A stretch of DNA of 64,000 nucleotides from Bacteroidales bacterium. GTDB lineage: Bacteria > Bacteroidota > Bacteroidia > Bacteroidales > VadinHA17. The stretch spans positions 124,001 to 188,000 of the forward strand of contig JAJFVL010000018.1 in the NCBI GenBank assembly GCA_021371855.1, read 5' to 3'. Every line of letters starts with the position of its first letter. Positions within the stretch are counted from its first letter, which is position 1. Below the pieces are notes generated by a model. That model saw only the letters and a program-made list of their open reading frames with translations, searched no databases and was not told the origin of the DNA. Of the stretch, positions 19,617 to 28,493 are shown one piece after another. The translations under genes were made by a program, and so were the position numbers.

Positions 19617-19617
19617 T

Positions 19618-20010
19618 ATGTCATTATCACAAAGAAACAAAATCAGTGTCAATTTCAGTTCGGTTGGAATGACTGACGTTGTTTTCAACCTGCTTATTTT
19701 CTTCATGTTGACATCAACGCTCGTTCATCCTACCGCTCTGAAACTTCTGCTCCCCAAAGGAAGCAGTCAGACTTCAGCTAAACCACTTACGACAGTCTCC
19801 ATAACCAGCGATCAATTGTATTATATTGAGCAACAGCCTGTTACTATTGACGAACTTGAATCTGCTCTTAAACAAAAGCTTGGGAATGCTCCTGATACAT
19901 ATATTTCGCTTCATGCTGATAAGACCGTCCCTTTTGAAAGTGTAGTTAAAGTTTTAAATATTGCTCAATCAAATAATTACAAGTTAATAATTGCAACCTC
20001 GCCCAAATAA
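19618..20010 (+). CDS. exbD: ExbD/TolR biopolymer transport protein
   Basis: 130 residues: a short basic N-terminus, one membrane helix (about 18-38) and a periplasmic domain. The essential helix Asp is in SSVGMTDVVFNLLIFFMLTS, as in ExbD/TolR. The periplasmic part (ISLHADKTVPFESVVKVLNIAQSNNYKLIIAT) is the family's dimerisation domain. It is one base after exbB, and its stop TAA overlaps an ATG (TAATG), which suggests translational coupling to tonB. Confidence 0.92.
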   Translation: MSLSQRNKISVNFSSVGMTDVVFNLLIFFMLTSTLVHPTALKLLLPKGSSQTSAKPLTTVSITSDQLYYIEQQPVTIDELESALKQKLGNAPDTYISLHADKTVPFESVVKVLNIAQSNNYKLIIATSPK

Positions 20011-20890
20011 TGAGCTCCGCAAATTCCCTTCCGAAAAAAAGAAGGGATTTGCAGGTACTATGGTAATACACGTGGTACTTTTTACCTTCCTTGTTCTGGT
20101 TGGTGTTTCAATACCTCCACCACCAGATATGGAGGCGGGTATCCTTGTCAATTTCGGTACCGATGAAACAGGATTGGGAATGATCGAACCATCTCCGCCG
20201 GCAGCTCAGGAGGAGACCTCTCCCCCTCTTCCCTCGAATGCCGCAAAAAAAGCTGAAGAAGAACCTCTTCTTACACAAAATACTGAAGAAGCACCAGAGG
20301 TTAAAAAAGTTGATCCTGAGGCCGTAAAGAAAAGACTTGAGAAAATTGAAGCTGATAAAAGGCTTAATGAAGAGCGTGAAGCTGAAAGAATCAGAAAGGC
20401 ACAGGAAGAAATTGAAAGAAAGAGAATTGCTGCGGAGCAACAACGGCAGTCTGATATTATGAACCGGACCAAAAATGCCCTGGCTAACTCAAAAAATTCT
20501 GGCACAAATTCTACGGGAGAAGGTATTGCAGGTGGACAAGGGAACCAGGGGGTACCATACGGATCTGTTGATTCAAAAGTGCATGGCCCGGGTGGCGGAT
20601 CCGGAGGCGGAGACAAAGCTGTTTCATATGAGCTTCAGGGTCGCGGATTTCAAAGACTTCCGGCTCCTAAATATGATTATCAGGGAGAAGGCAGAGTTGT
20701 AGTGGAAGTAAGTGTCGACAGATCAGGAAAAGTTATTCAGGCTGTTCCGGGTACTAAAGGATCGACCACTCTAGATGAATATCTTCTCAAGGTTGCCAAA
20801 GATGCTGCATTACAAGCTAAATTTGAGACAAAACAAGACGCCCCTGCTGTTCAGAAAGGGACAATTACTTACAATTTTATCCTTAAATAA
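19991..20890 (+). CDS. tonB: TonB/TolA-like energy transducer (start uncertain)
   Basis: About 295 residues: an N-terminal cytoplasmic tail ending KKKGFAGT, one membrane helix (TMVIHVVLFTFLVLVG), a Pro/Glu/Lys-rich spacer with a charged coiled-coil-like run, a Gly-rich linker and a C-terminal TonB domain (GRVVVEVSVDRSGKV to the end). The open frame can start only at a TTG (19991) inside exbD, or at the ATG at 20060, which removes the tail. The ATG at 20010 that overlaps the exbD stop is one frame off, but would join after MSSANSLP if the run of seven A at 20034-20040 had eight. Either TTG is the start, a base is missing, or slippage occurs. The domain assignment is firm; the N-terminus is not. 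Confidence 0.85.
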   Translation: MQPRPNNELRKFPSEKKKGFAGTMVIHVVLFTFLVLVGVSIPPPPDMEAGILVNFGTDETGLGMIEPSPPAAQEETSPPLPSNAAKKAEEEPLLTQNTEEAPEVKKVDPEAVKKRLEKIEADKRLNEEREAERIRKAQEEIERKRIAAEQQRQSDIMNRTKNALANSKNSGTNSTGEGIAGGQGNQGVPYGSVDSKVHGPGGGSGGGDKAVSYELQGRGFQRLPAPKYDYQGEGRVVVEVSVDRSGKVIQAVPGTKGSTTLDEYLLKVAKDAALQAKFETKQDAPAVQKGTITYNFILK

Positions 20891-20916
20891 GGTACAGGGA
20901 ACCCTGCAGAAACAGA

Positions 20917-21306
20917 TTATTCTCTGCTATCAAACAGCTCTTTTATTGCAGTATTCAGATTATCAATGAGATTATTATCCTTGATTACATAATCATCAAT
21001 TCCTTTCCTGGCAAGTTCAAGTACAATTTCGCCCTTATCCTGACCAGATAACATTATGACAGGTATATCAGGCTTTGTCTCTTTAATCTTATCAAAGACC
21101 TCCATCCCATTCATAACTTCACTGTGGTCATTGATGAAAAAATAATCGAGAATAATAAGATCAGGGTTTTTATAAAGAGATTTAAGACACCCTTCACCAT
21201 AATCAAATGACTCCATGCGATAACCTTCAGACGAGAATCGTTTAATAACCAACATGTTAATTAACGGATCGTCATCGACAACAAAAATAAGTTTTTGGTC
21301 ACTCAT
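20917..21306 (-). CDS. Single-domain response regulator receiver protein
   Basis: 129 residues forming one CheY-like receiver domain with no output domain. The phosphoacceptor is D54 (LIILDYFF), the acidic pocket is D11-D13 (FVVDDDP), the signalling Ser is S87 (VIMLSGQD) and the conserved Lys is K109 (YVIKDN). There is an extra loop after D54 (FINDHSEVMNG) that is longer than in CheY. No histidine kinase is adjacent. It is convergent with tonB and divergent from the DUF4402 cluster, so it could modulate a kinase controlling that cluster; this is only a positional inference. Confidence 0.88.
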   Translation of the reverse strand: MSDQKLIFVVDDDPLINMLVIKRFSSEGYRMESFDYGEGCLKSLYKNPDLIILDYFFINDHSEVMNGMEVFDKIKETKPDIPVIMLSGQDKGEIVLELARKGIDDYVIKDNNLIDNLNTAIKELFDSRE

Positions 21307-21853
21307 CGCTGATTTTTCTAATAATAAGAGTTAAGTTCTGATTGAAGAATGAGAATTCTCACTTTTGTGAAATTTAGTTATTGCTCCAAAAGTAATATTT
21401 CAATTGGATAAATAAAATTCCAAAATGCTATTTATACTCTAATCGTTATACATTTCAATCAATTATACAGAATTTATATTGACTTCGCCTGACTTTTCTC
21501 ATCTCTGCCGGTTCAGTATCCAGAAATCGGGAAGTAAAACAAGCTGATTTTCTATTGATGGGTAAAAAAAAAGAGACTTTTAGTCCCCAATGAATGGCAT
21601 TAAGTCCTGTTTTTCGAATTGAAATTTATTCAGGATTTTTTTTTATCACAAAAAATTCAGCATTCGTCAATTCATTAACAGCTTTAATAAAATTTGACTG
21701 ATTACGAAAATCATCAGAAACATTATTGGGTACATTTGTTTTAACGGTATGATACCAATTTATTAGTAATTAGCTTATCAAATCAATTAGTATTTATAAC
21801 ACAAAACAATCATTAAATTCTGAAACCATTATTAAACTTCAAATTCAATTATT
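21307..21853. promoter_or_regulatory. Long divergent control region of the surface-fibre cluster
   Basis: 547 bp, very AT-rich, with no credible gene. A perfect 12-bp palindrome TGAGAATTCTCA lies at 21350-21361, about 45 bp upstream of the response-regulator start. A Bacteroidota -7 match TACATTTG is at 21731-21738, followed by an 11-bp inverted repeat GGTATGATACC at about 21746-21756. If used, the -7 element gives a leader of about 110 nt for the DUF4402 gene. Confidence 0.45.
21731..21738 (+). promoter_or_regulatory. Candidate -7 element for the DUF4402/usher cluster
   Basis: TACATTTG matches TAnnTTTG exactly and points toward the cluster, 115 bp before the first start codon. No convincing -33 element was seen. 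Confidence 0.4.
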
Positions 21854-22351
21854 ATGAAAAATCTGATTAAATTTTTTGCAATCACAATCGTTATGTTCTC
21901 TTTTGCTGCAAGCACGTTTGCACAGGGTGTTTCGGCTACTGCAAATGCTTCAGCAACAATTATCACTCCGCTTGCAATTACCAAGACGGCCGATTTGAGT
22001 TTCGGTAACATTTCTGTTGGTGCATTAAGTGGTGGTACTATTATCATATCTTCTGCAAATGCCCGTACTGCTACTGGTACCTGTTCTTTTCAGGTTACAC
22101 CGGCTTCAACTGTGGCTACTTTTGATCTTACAGGCGCTTCCGGTGCAAATATGGCAATTACGCTTCCGGTAAGCTCTACCATTGCTAATGGAGGCAATAC
22201 TATGACTTTAAATACGTTTACCAGCGATGCTCCTGCTACAATAACCGGAGGAGCAGTGACTTTTCATGTTGGAGCAACATTGAATGTTTCTGCCGGTCAA
22301 GTTGCTGGTCCATATACTGGCACATTTGATGTTACAGCTAATTATAACTAA
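21854..22351 (+). CDS. DUF4402 fibre subunit 1 (putative major pilin)
   Basis: 165 residues with a Sec signal ending TFAQG, then a DUF4402 domain, a family related to spore-coat-U/archaic chaperone-usher pilins. The N-terminal segment after cleavage (VSATANASATIITPLAIT) alternates small and hydrophobic residues, as a donor strand would. The core motif LSFGNISVGALSGGTIIIS and the final strand PYTGTFDVTANYN are typical. It has a single cysteine and is simple in composition (Ala, Thr, Gly, Ser). Being first, shortest and simplest in a cluster with a PapD-like chaperone and an usher-like protein, it is the best candidate for the repeating subunit. The pilin role is inference. Confidence 0.8.
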   Translation: MKNLIKFFAITIVMFSFAASTFAQGVSATANASATIITPLAITKTADLSFGNISVGALSGGTIIISSANARTATGTCSFQVTPASTVATFDLTGASGANMAITLPVSSTIANGGNTMTLNTFTSDAPATITGGAVTFHVGATLNVSAGQVAGPYTGTFDVTANYN

Positions 22352-22376
22352 TTCTTAGCAGTAAGCTTTTCCGGTA

Positions 22377-22910
22377 ATGACAAGGCTTATTAAAATATTA
22401 TTCATCCTGACAGGTTTAGTTCTAGTAAACCACGGGGAATTATCTGCCCAGACATCAAATCCGGTGAGTGCCACCGGGCATATTTTTGCTGAAATAATAC
22501 CAATTTTCACTGCAAGTGAAAAGTCTCAGCTTAATTTTGGGCGGTTTTCCCCGGGCTATCAGGGTGGAGAGATAATCCTGTCACCGGAAAGCACTGTTTC
22601 TGTACTGGGAAGCGTATATGAAGGTACAGGATCACATAATGCGGCAAGCTTCTCTGTTACAGGGGATGCTGATGCAACCTTTTCCATTACGCTGCCTTCT
22701 GCACCCGTAGTGTTGACCCATTCCTCCGAGGCAAAAACAATGCTTGTCGATGACTGGGTTTCGATACCATCCCGGGGTATTGGCAGTGGTGTTTTGCAAA
22801 ACGGATTTCAGACGGTTTACGTCGGTGCCACGCTTAAAGTTGGAACACTTTATGACAATCCGGTGGGTATATACACCGGATCATATACAATAACATTTGA
22901 CTTTTATTAA
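22377..22910 (+). CDS. DUF4402 fibre subunit 2
   Basis: 177 residues, signal peptide ending ELSAQ, then a DUF4402 domain: a donor-strand-like segment (PVSATGHIFAEIIPIF), the core LNFGRFSPGYQGGEIILS, and the final strand GIYTGSYTITFDFY. It diverges strongly from subunit 1 and has an extra loop with SIPSRGIGSG before the last strands, which suggests a minor or adaptor role. It starts 25 bp after subunit 1; the chaperone ATG follows 28 bp after its stop. Confidence 0.78.
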   Translation: MTRLIKILFILTGLVLVNHGELSAQTSNPVSATGHIFAEIIPIFTASEKSQLNFGRFSPGYQGGEIILSPESTVSVLGSVYEGTGSHNAASFSVTGDADATFSITLPSAPVVLTHSSEAKTMLVDDWVSIPSRGIGSGVLQNGFQTVYVGATLKVGTLYDNPVGIYTGSYTITFDFY

Positions 22911-22938
22911 TGGAATAGTATTTTTAAAACTTTATCGG

Positions 22939-23823
22939 ATGTCAATACCCAGTTTTTTTAAATTCAGAAGATCTCTTCACCTGATCAGGTCATCATTTTT
23001 TACAGTTTTCGTAGCAGCCCTTTCGGGCTTCTTTTTCATTCATTATGATGCATCTGCCCAGGGAAATCTTCTGATAACTCCGAGACGTGTAGTTTTTGAA
23101 GGTTCAAAAAAGTCACTCGACCTCAACCTTGCAAATATCGGCAAAGATACAGCTGTATATTCCATTTCAGTTGTTCAGATAAGGATGAAGGAAGACGGAG
23201 GGTTTGAAACAATCACTGAACCTGACTCCGATCAGCGTTTTGCTGACCGTTATATTCGCTTTTTTCCCCGGATTGTAACACTGGGACCAAGCGAAGCGCA
23301 GGTTGTAAAGCTTCAGCTGATAAGAACTTCAGAGCTAGAACCTGGAGAATACAGGTCTCATTTGTACTTCAGGGCGAAACCCAATGTAAAACCTTTAGGT
23401 GAAAGAGAGACAGCGAAAGATACTACCTCAATTTCAGTCAGGCTGACACCTATTTTTGGTATCACAATTCCTGTCATTATCAGGGTTGGAGAATCCATAA
23501 CCAAAGTCACTCTTTCTGATCTTTCACTTGAAATAGTGAACGATACTGTTCCAAAACTCAGCATGGTCTTCAACCGCACGGGAAATATGTCGGTATATGG
23601 TGATCTGACTGTGGATCATATCTCCGGGCAGGGAAAAATAACCAGAGTGGGCAGTGCAAACGGCATTGCTGTTTATACCCCTAATCTTTTAAGACGTTTT
23701 CAGTTTAATCTTAACAGAGTCCCTGGTGTGGATTATAAATCAGGAACTTTACGGGTAACCTACTCGGCACCTTCGGATGTAAAACCGGTGAAGTATGCTG
23801 AAGCTGAATTGAATATTAACTGA
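22939..23823 (+). CDS. PapD-like periplasmic chaperone
   Basis: 294 residues from the ATG at 22939; the longer frame would overlap the previous gene. A signal/anchor (about 18-38, ending SAQG) is followed by two immunoglobulin-like domains as in pilus chaperones. Domain 1 shows LLITPRRVVFEGSKKSLDLNLANIG, with the basic residues near strand A that cradle the subunit C-terminus, then FFPRIVTLGPSEAQVVKLQL and LEPGEYRSHLYFRA, which parallel the G1-strand region and the EYR motif of the family. Domain 2 is weaker. Its position between DUF4402 subunits and an usher-like gene supports the assignment. Confidence 0.78.
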   Translation: MSIPSFFKFRRSLHLIRSSFFTVFVAALSGFFFIHYDASAQGNLLITPRRVVFEGSKKSLDLNLANIGKDTAVYSISVVQIRMKEDGGFETITEPDSDQRFADRYIRFFPRIVTLGPSEAQVVKLQLIRTSELEPGEYRSHLYFRAKPNVKPLGERETAKDTTSISVRLTPIFGITIPVIIRVGESITKVTLSDLSLEIVNDTVPKLSMVFNRTGNMSVYGDLTVDHISGQGKITRVGSANGIAVYTPNLLRRFQFNLNRVPGVDYKSGTLRVTYSAPSDVKPVKYAEAELNIN

Positions 23824-23945
23824 AAACAGATAGTTTGAGGATGCTTGCTTACTAAACTTCTTCAGACATTTTTCTGTTTCAGATAGTTAATGGCAGAACA
23901 TATAATTTTTCCTGTAGTTTTAATAAACCAGATACAAGAAATTCT

Positions 23946-26900
23946 ATGATTGCTTCTGTTTTTCAAAAACATGCAGACATTGGTAAAAGATGGATGATCT
24001 TCTTACCGTTTTTTTCTCTTTCACTGGTTACCTGGGGCCAAACACAAACCTTTACCTCTAATGGTAACTATATTGTACCGGCAGGTGTATATTCGATAAC
24101 TGTTGAATGCTGGGGAGCCGGTGGAGGCGGAAGTACTATCACATCAAATGGACGAAGGGGCGGCGGCGGTGGCGGTGGTGCCTATGCAAAAAGTGTTGTA
24201 ACTGTTACCCCGGGTATTTCCTATGCTGTTATCGTGGGAACAGGTGGTAGTGCTAATACTGCAGGAGGTAATTCTTCATTTAATACAAATACAGTTGTAG
24301 CTGCCGGTGGTGGTGGTGGTACAAATAATTCCACTGTTGCCGGTACCGGAGGCTCGGTAGCTGGCTCGGTTGGAACTACCCGATACGCTGGAGGTAATGG
24401 AGCCAATGGCGATGTGACCAGCAATTATTCCGGTGGCGGCGGCGGCGGTGCCGGAAGTGATAATCCCGGAGGTCATGCCTCAGGCAGCACCGCAGGTACC
24501 GGATCCACATTAAATGGTGGTGATGGCGGAGCCGGAGTTAAAAATAGTAAAAACGGAAATAAAGGAAATACCTATGGTGGCGGCGGCAGCGGTGCATCTA
24601 CAAATTCCGGTACTGACAGAATTGGCGGATCTGGTGCCAGTGGACTGGTAGTTATTACTCCATGCAGTGCAGCTTCAATGGGTTATAGTTATGAAAGAAA
24701 TATTACAATTGATCACAATAAAGTGTCAGGTGGATCCGATCTATATAATTTTCCGGTATTAATTAACCTTACCGGACAAAACTTTTTAAAAACTGCACCG
24801 ACAGGCCAGATATCAAATGCAAACGGATACGATATTATTTTTACTGACAGCAATTACAACCAACTCGATCATCAGCTTGAGTACTATAATGGAACAAATG
24901 GCGACCTCGTTGCCTGGGTTCGTATCCCAACCCTCTCTTATTCATCAAATACGGTGATTAAAATACTTTATGAAAATCCTCAAATAACTACAGATCCTTC
25001 AGTAACCTCTGTCTGGGATAGCCACTACAAAGGTGTTTGGCACCTTGATAATAACAGCCTGAAAGATTTCACTTCTTTTGATAAAGCAGGAACATCATAT
25101 AATTCACCTTCATATCCGACTGGTAAGATATATAATTCTCTGGGGTTAAATGGAACAGATGAATATGTTCAAGTTACCAACGACCCCAATATTAACTTTG
25201 CTGGAAATCTTACTGTGTCAGCATGGGTATATATGAATGCCATAAACCGTGACCAAAAGATTGCAGGTAATCAGAATAACTCAAGCGGAGGCTATAAGTT
25301 CGGAATATTTTCAAATAACAAAGTGGAATTTGAAATCAGAAATTCATCAAATATTGAATCATTAAACAGAAACGTGACTGGGGGAACTGTTTTAACGACA
25401 GGAGTGTGGTACTATCTGGCGGGAATAAGTTCCGATGTTCTCGATTCAATTAAAACTTTTGTCAATGGCATCCCTGAGAGACCATTCAAAAAAACAGGTA
25501 CACTCGGAACAGCCTCTAATAATTTAACCATTGGTAAGGAACCATGGTCACCGGAATATTATTTTAATGGAATTTTTGATGAAATCAGAATCTCTGATGA
25601 AGTCAGATCAAACGGATGGATGATGACAGAGTATAATAACCAGTCTTCCCCTTCAACTTTCTATACTCTGGATGCCACAGCGACTTTATCAAATAACCTT
25701 CCATCATCAAGTATCTGTTCCGGACCTATAACACTTACCTTTGGATATCCATCAGGAGGAAGCTATTCAGGAAATCCGTATATAGCAGGAAACATCTTCA
25801 CTCCTCCCTCAGCCGGGACATATCAGGTTATTTACACATATAACGGAGATTGTGGCTTAGCAAGCGTCACAAAAACATTTAATATCACTGATACTCCTCC
25901 TGCTCCGGTAGCTCCAAACAGAGAATATTGTGTGAATCAGATAGCTTATCTGGAGGCTACTTCCGGTGAGAATATCAGCTGGTACAGGGATGGTACTCTG
26001 GTAAGCACTGCAAATCCTTTTTCGACAGGACAAACAGCCGCAGGCACCTATAATTATACTGTTACACAAAAAGTTAATGGCTGCGAAAGCCCTGCCTCAA
26101 ACGTAACTCTGACTATTTATGGCGGTTGTACGATAAGTACACAACCCCAGCCGGTTTCAGTATGCGAGGGAGACAATGCCTCTTTTTCTGTTGAAGCAAC
26201 AGGTCATAACCTGACTTATCAATGGCAGGAAAACGGTACTGATGTTTCCGATGGAGGAATTTACAGTGGCGCTGCTACATCAACACTAACGCTTACAAAC
26301 CCCGGATTGGCAAAAAACGGGATGTCATACCGGTGTGTTATCACTACCAGCTGTGGTACTTCAACGGTGAACAGCACAACAGCCCAGCTGACTGTTACTG
26401 CAAGACCGGTTGCAACGTTTAGCTATTCCGGCACTCCGTACTGCCCTAATGCCGCCAATCCATCACCTGAATTCAGTGGCGGTGGTGTGGCAGGGACATT
26501 TTCATCTACATCCGGTTTAGTGTTTGTAAGCACTGCAACCGGTCAGGTAAACCTGGCAGCAAGCACCCCTGGAATTTATACAGTTACAAATACAATTGCT
26601 GCGGCAGGAGGATGCGGTATTGTTACAGCAACAAGTTCTATTACAATTATTTCTGACATGACTTGGACCGGGGGAATAAGCACCGACTGGAATACCCCTG
26701 GAAACTGGTCCTGCGGGATCATTCCTAATTCGACAACATCTGTTCAGATACCTAATACGGCAGTCAATAAGCCTTTTGTAAGTACTGGCGCAACCGGGAC
26801 TGTTAATGATCTGGTAATCGACAACGGTTCTTCATTTACAGTTGAAGGTTCTATCCAGATATCGGGTACAATTACCAACAATGGACTATTTGATGCTGAA

Positions 26901-28493
26901 AATGGTACAATAGAATTGAATGGAACTGCATTACAATCTTTAGGACCTGGTACTTTTAATGGCAATAAAATTAAAAACCTGATTATAAATAATTCCTCAG
27001 GAGTTTCTCTGCTTAATACTCTGAAAGTGAAAGGTGTTGTTTTGGTCACAAACGGCAACCTGTCATCAAACGGGAATTTGATTCTGACATCAACAGCTTC
27101 AGGAACAGCACTGATTGATGGTTCGGGATCAGGAACAGTTACCGGGAACGTCACTATGGAACGTTACCTTTCTTCAGGATTTGGTTATAAATACTTCAGT
27201 TCTCCGTTTCAGGCAGCAACGGTTGGTGAATTCGGCGATGACATGAACCTTGCATCACCATTTACATCCTTTTACCGATACGATGAAAACAGAACTGTTT
27301 CAGGTTTGCCTGCCTCAGGATGGGTAAGCTACAAGACTACAACTAATTTGCTTAATCCGCTTGCAGGCTATGCAGTCAATTTCGGTTCAAACTCCGCTGC
27401 CAATACGGTAGATGTAACAGGTGTCGTGAATAACGGGAGCGTGTCAGCAACCTTATACAATCATAACCAGATATATACAAAAGGCTTTAACCTTGTTGGC
27501 AATCCGTATCCTTCGCCGATTGACTGGGATTTAGTAAAATCATTGAACACAAATATTGATGACGCTGTTTATTACTTTAAAGCCAGTGCTTCCGATCAAT
27601 ACGGCGGGACCTATGCAACATACATCAATCACGTTTCAAGCGACGGGGTGGTCAATAATATGATCCCATCGATGCAGGGATTTTTTGTCCGGGTGTCTGA
27701 CGGCTCATACCCGGTAACAGGTACCATGACATTGAATAACAGTGTTAGGATTACAGACCTGACTCATTCATTTTCAAAATCAGGAGAAAAAGATGCAGTT
27801 AAGTTAATCCGTCTTACGGCGACCTTTACAGATGACAATAATTCCTCTGACCCGATGGTGATTTATTTTGATGATAAAGCAACCGATGGGATGGATCAAC
27901 AACTCGATGCACTTAAACTGTACAACACCGATTTGAAAGTACCAAACCTTTATGCTGTGAGTTCCGCAGCCGATAAGCTGTCAATAGATGCACTTCCATT
28001 ACCTGATGGATCTTTGTGCCAGGTGCCGCTGGGACTTAAGACAAATAAAGCTGGTAATATAGTTTTTAAGATCAGTGATGTTGATGAAACAATCGCTGCG
28101 AACGGAATAAGCCTTTTTGACAATGTCACAGGAACCCAACAGGATATGTTGAACGGAAACGAATACAGCCTTTTCCTTGACAAAGCTGAATACTTAAACA
28201 GGTTTTTTCTTAATATTGGATCTGTAACGACTAATCTGGCTGATGTAAAAACAAATAATTCCATGTTCAATATTTTCAGTGTTCATGGAACACTGAAAGT
28301 TGATATTCCCGAACTTCCTTCAAAAAATGGAACACTGTATATTTACAATCTTACCGGTCAGACGGTTTTTATTCAGAAGATCTTTGAAGCCGGGCATCAT
28401 GAATTTAATGTTACATTTAAGGATGGAATATATATTGCAACTTTCATTTCAGGGGAAATTAGGAACTCAAGAAAGTTATTTATAGGAAATTGA
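23946..28493 (+). CDS. Giant T9SS-secreted multidomain adhesin-like protein
   Basis: 1515 residues. A signal peptide (to about 31, TWGQ) leads into a glycine-rich domain (about 55-235, runs of GGGGG). Then come a DUF2341 domain (about 246-355), a LamG/concanavalin-like domain (about 361-545: GVWHLDNN, LGLNGTDEYVQV), Ig-like repeats (about 728-820: QPQPVSVCEGDNASF), a WTGGISTDWNTPGNW segment (about 906) and a large C-terminal region. The last 75 residues (from about 1440) are a type A T9SS sorting domain: GTLYIYNLTGQTVF, IYIATF and the ending RKLFIGN. It should cross the outer membrane through T9SS and attach to the surface. It lies between the chaperone and the third DUF4402 gene, whose ATG overlaps its stop (TGATG), so it is part of that transcription unit. 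Ligand unknown; LamG and Ig domains suggest glycan or protein binding. Confidence 0.85.
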   Translation: MIASVFQKHADIGKRWMIFLPFFSLSLVTWGQTQTFTSNGNYIVPAGVYSITVECWGAGGGGSTITSNGRRGGGGGGGAYAKSVVTVTPGISYAVIVGTGGSANTAGGNSSFNTNTVVAAGGGGGTNNSTVAGTGGSVAGSVGTTRYAGGNGANGDVTSNYSGGGGGGAGSDNPGGHASGSTAGTGSTLNGGDGGAGVKNSKNGNKGNTYGGGGSGASTNSGTDRIGGSGASGLVVITPCSAASMGYSYERNITIDHNKVSGGSDLYNFPVLINLTGQNFLKTAPTGQISNANGYDIIFTDSNYNQLDHQLEYYNGTNGDLVAWVRIPTLSYSSNTVIKILYENPQITTDPSVTSVWDSHYKGVWHLDNNSLKDFTSFDKAGTSYNSPSYPTGKIYNSLGLNGTDEYVQVTNDPNINFAGNLTVSAWVYMNAINRDQKIAGNQNNSSGGYKFGIFSNNKVEFEIRNSSNIESLNRNVTGGTVLTTGVWYYLAGISSDVLDSIKTFVNGIPERPFKKTGTLGTASNNLTIGKEPWSPEYYFNGIFDEIRISDEVRSNGWMMTEYNNQSSPSTFYTLDATATLSNNLPSSSICSGPITLTFGYPSGGSYSGNPYIAGNIFTPPSAGTYQVIYTYNGDCGLASVTKTFNITDTPPAPVAPNREYCVNQIAYLEATSGENISWYRDGTLVSTANPFSTGQTAAGTYNYTVTQKVNGCESPASNVTLTIYGGCTISTQPQPVSVCEGDNASFSVEATGHNLTYQWQENGTDVSDGGIYSGAATSTLTLTNPGLAKNGMSYRCVITTSCGTSTVNSTTAQLTVTARPVATFSYSGTPYCPNAANPSPEFSGGGVAGTFSSTSGLVFVSTATGQVNLAASTPGIYTVTNTIAAAGGCGIVTATSSITIISDMTWTGGISTDWNTPGNWSCGIIPNSTTSVQIPNTAVNKPFVSTGATGTVNDLVIDNGSSFTVEGSIQISGTITNNGLFDAENGTIELNGTALQSLGPGTFNGNKIKNLIINNSSGVSLLNTLKVKGVVLVTNGNLSSNGNLILTSTASGTALIDGSGSGTVTGNVTMERYLSSGFGYKYFSSPFQAATVGEFGDDMNLASPFTSFYRYDENRTVSGLPASGWVSYKTTTNLLNPLAGYAVNFGSNSAANTVDVTGVVNNGSVSATLYNHNQIYTKGFNLVGNPYPSPIDWDLVKSLNTNIDDAVYYFKASASDQYGGTYATYINHVSSDGVVNNMIPSMQGFFVRVSDGSYPVTGTMTLNNSVRITDLTHSFSKSGEKDAVKLIRLTATFTDDNNSSDPMVIYFDDKATDGMDQQLDALKLYNTDLKVPNLYAVSSAADKLSIDALPLPDGSLCQVPLGLKTNKAGNIVFKISDVDETIAANGISLFDNVTGTQQDMLNGNEYSLFLDKAEYLNRFFLNIGSVTTNLADVKTNNSMFNIFSVHGTLKVDIPELPSKNGTLYIYNLTGQTVFIQKIFEAGHHEFNVTFKDGIYIATFISGEIRNSRKLFIGN

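Noticed and set aside
20895..20906. CAGGGAACCCTG hairpin as a terminator after tonB
   Set aside because: The loop would be two bases and no uridine tract follows.
24221..24476. Pro- and Ala-rich antisense frames in the giant T9SS gene
   Set aside because: They are the reverse complement of the Gly-rich GGN codons of the real gene.
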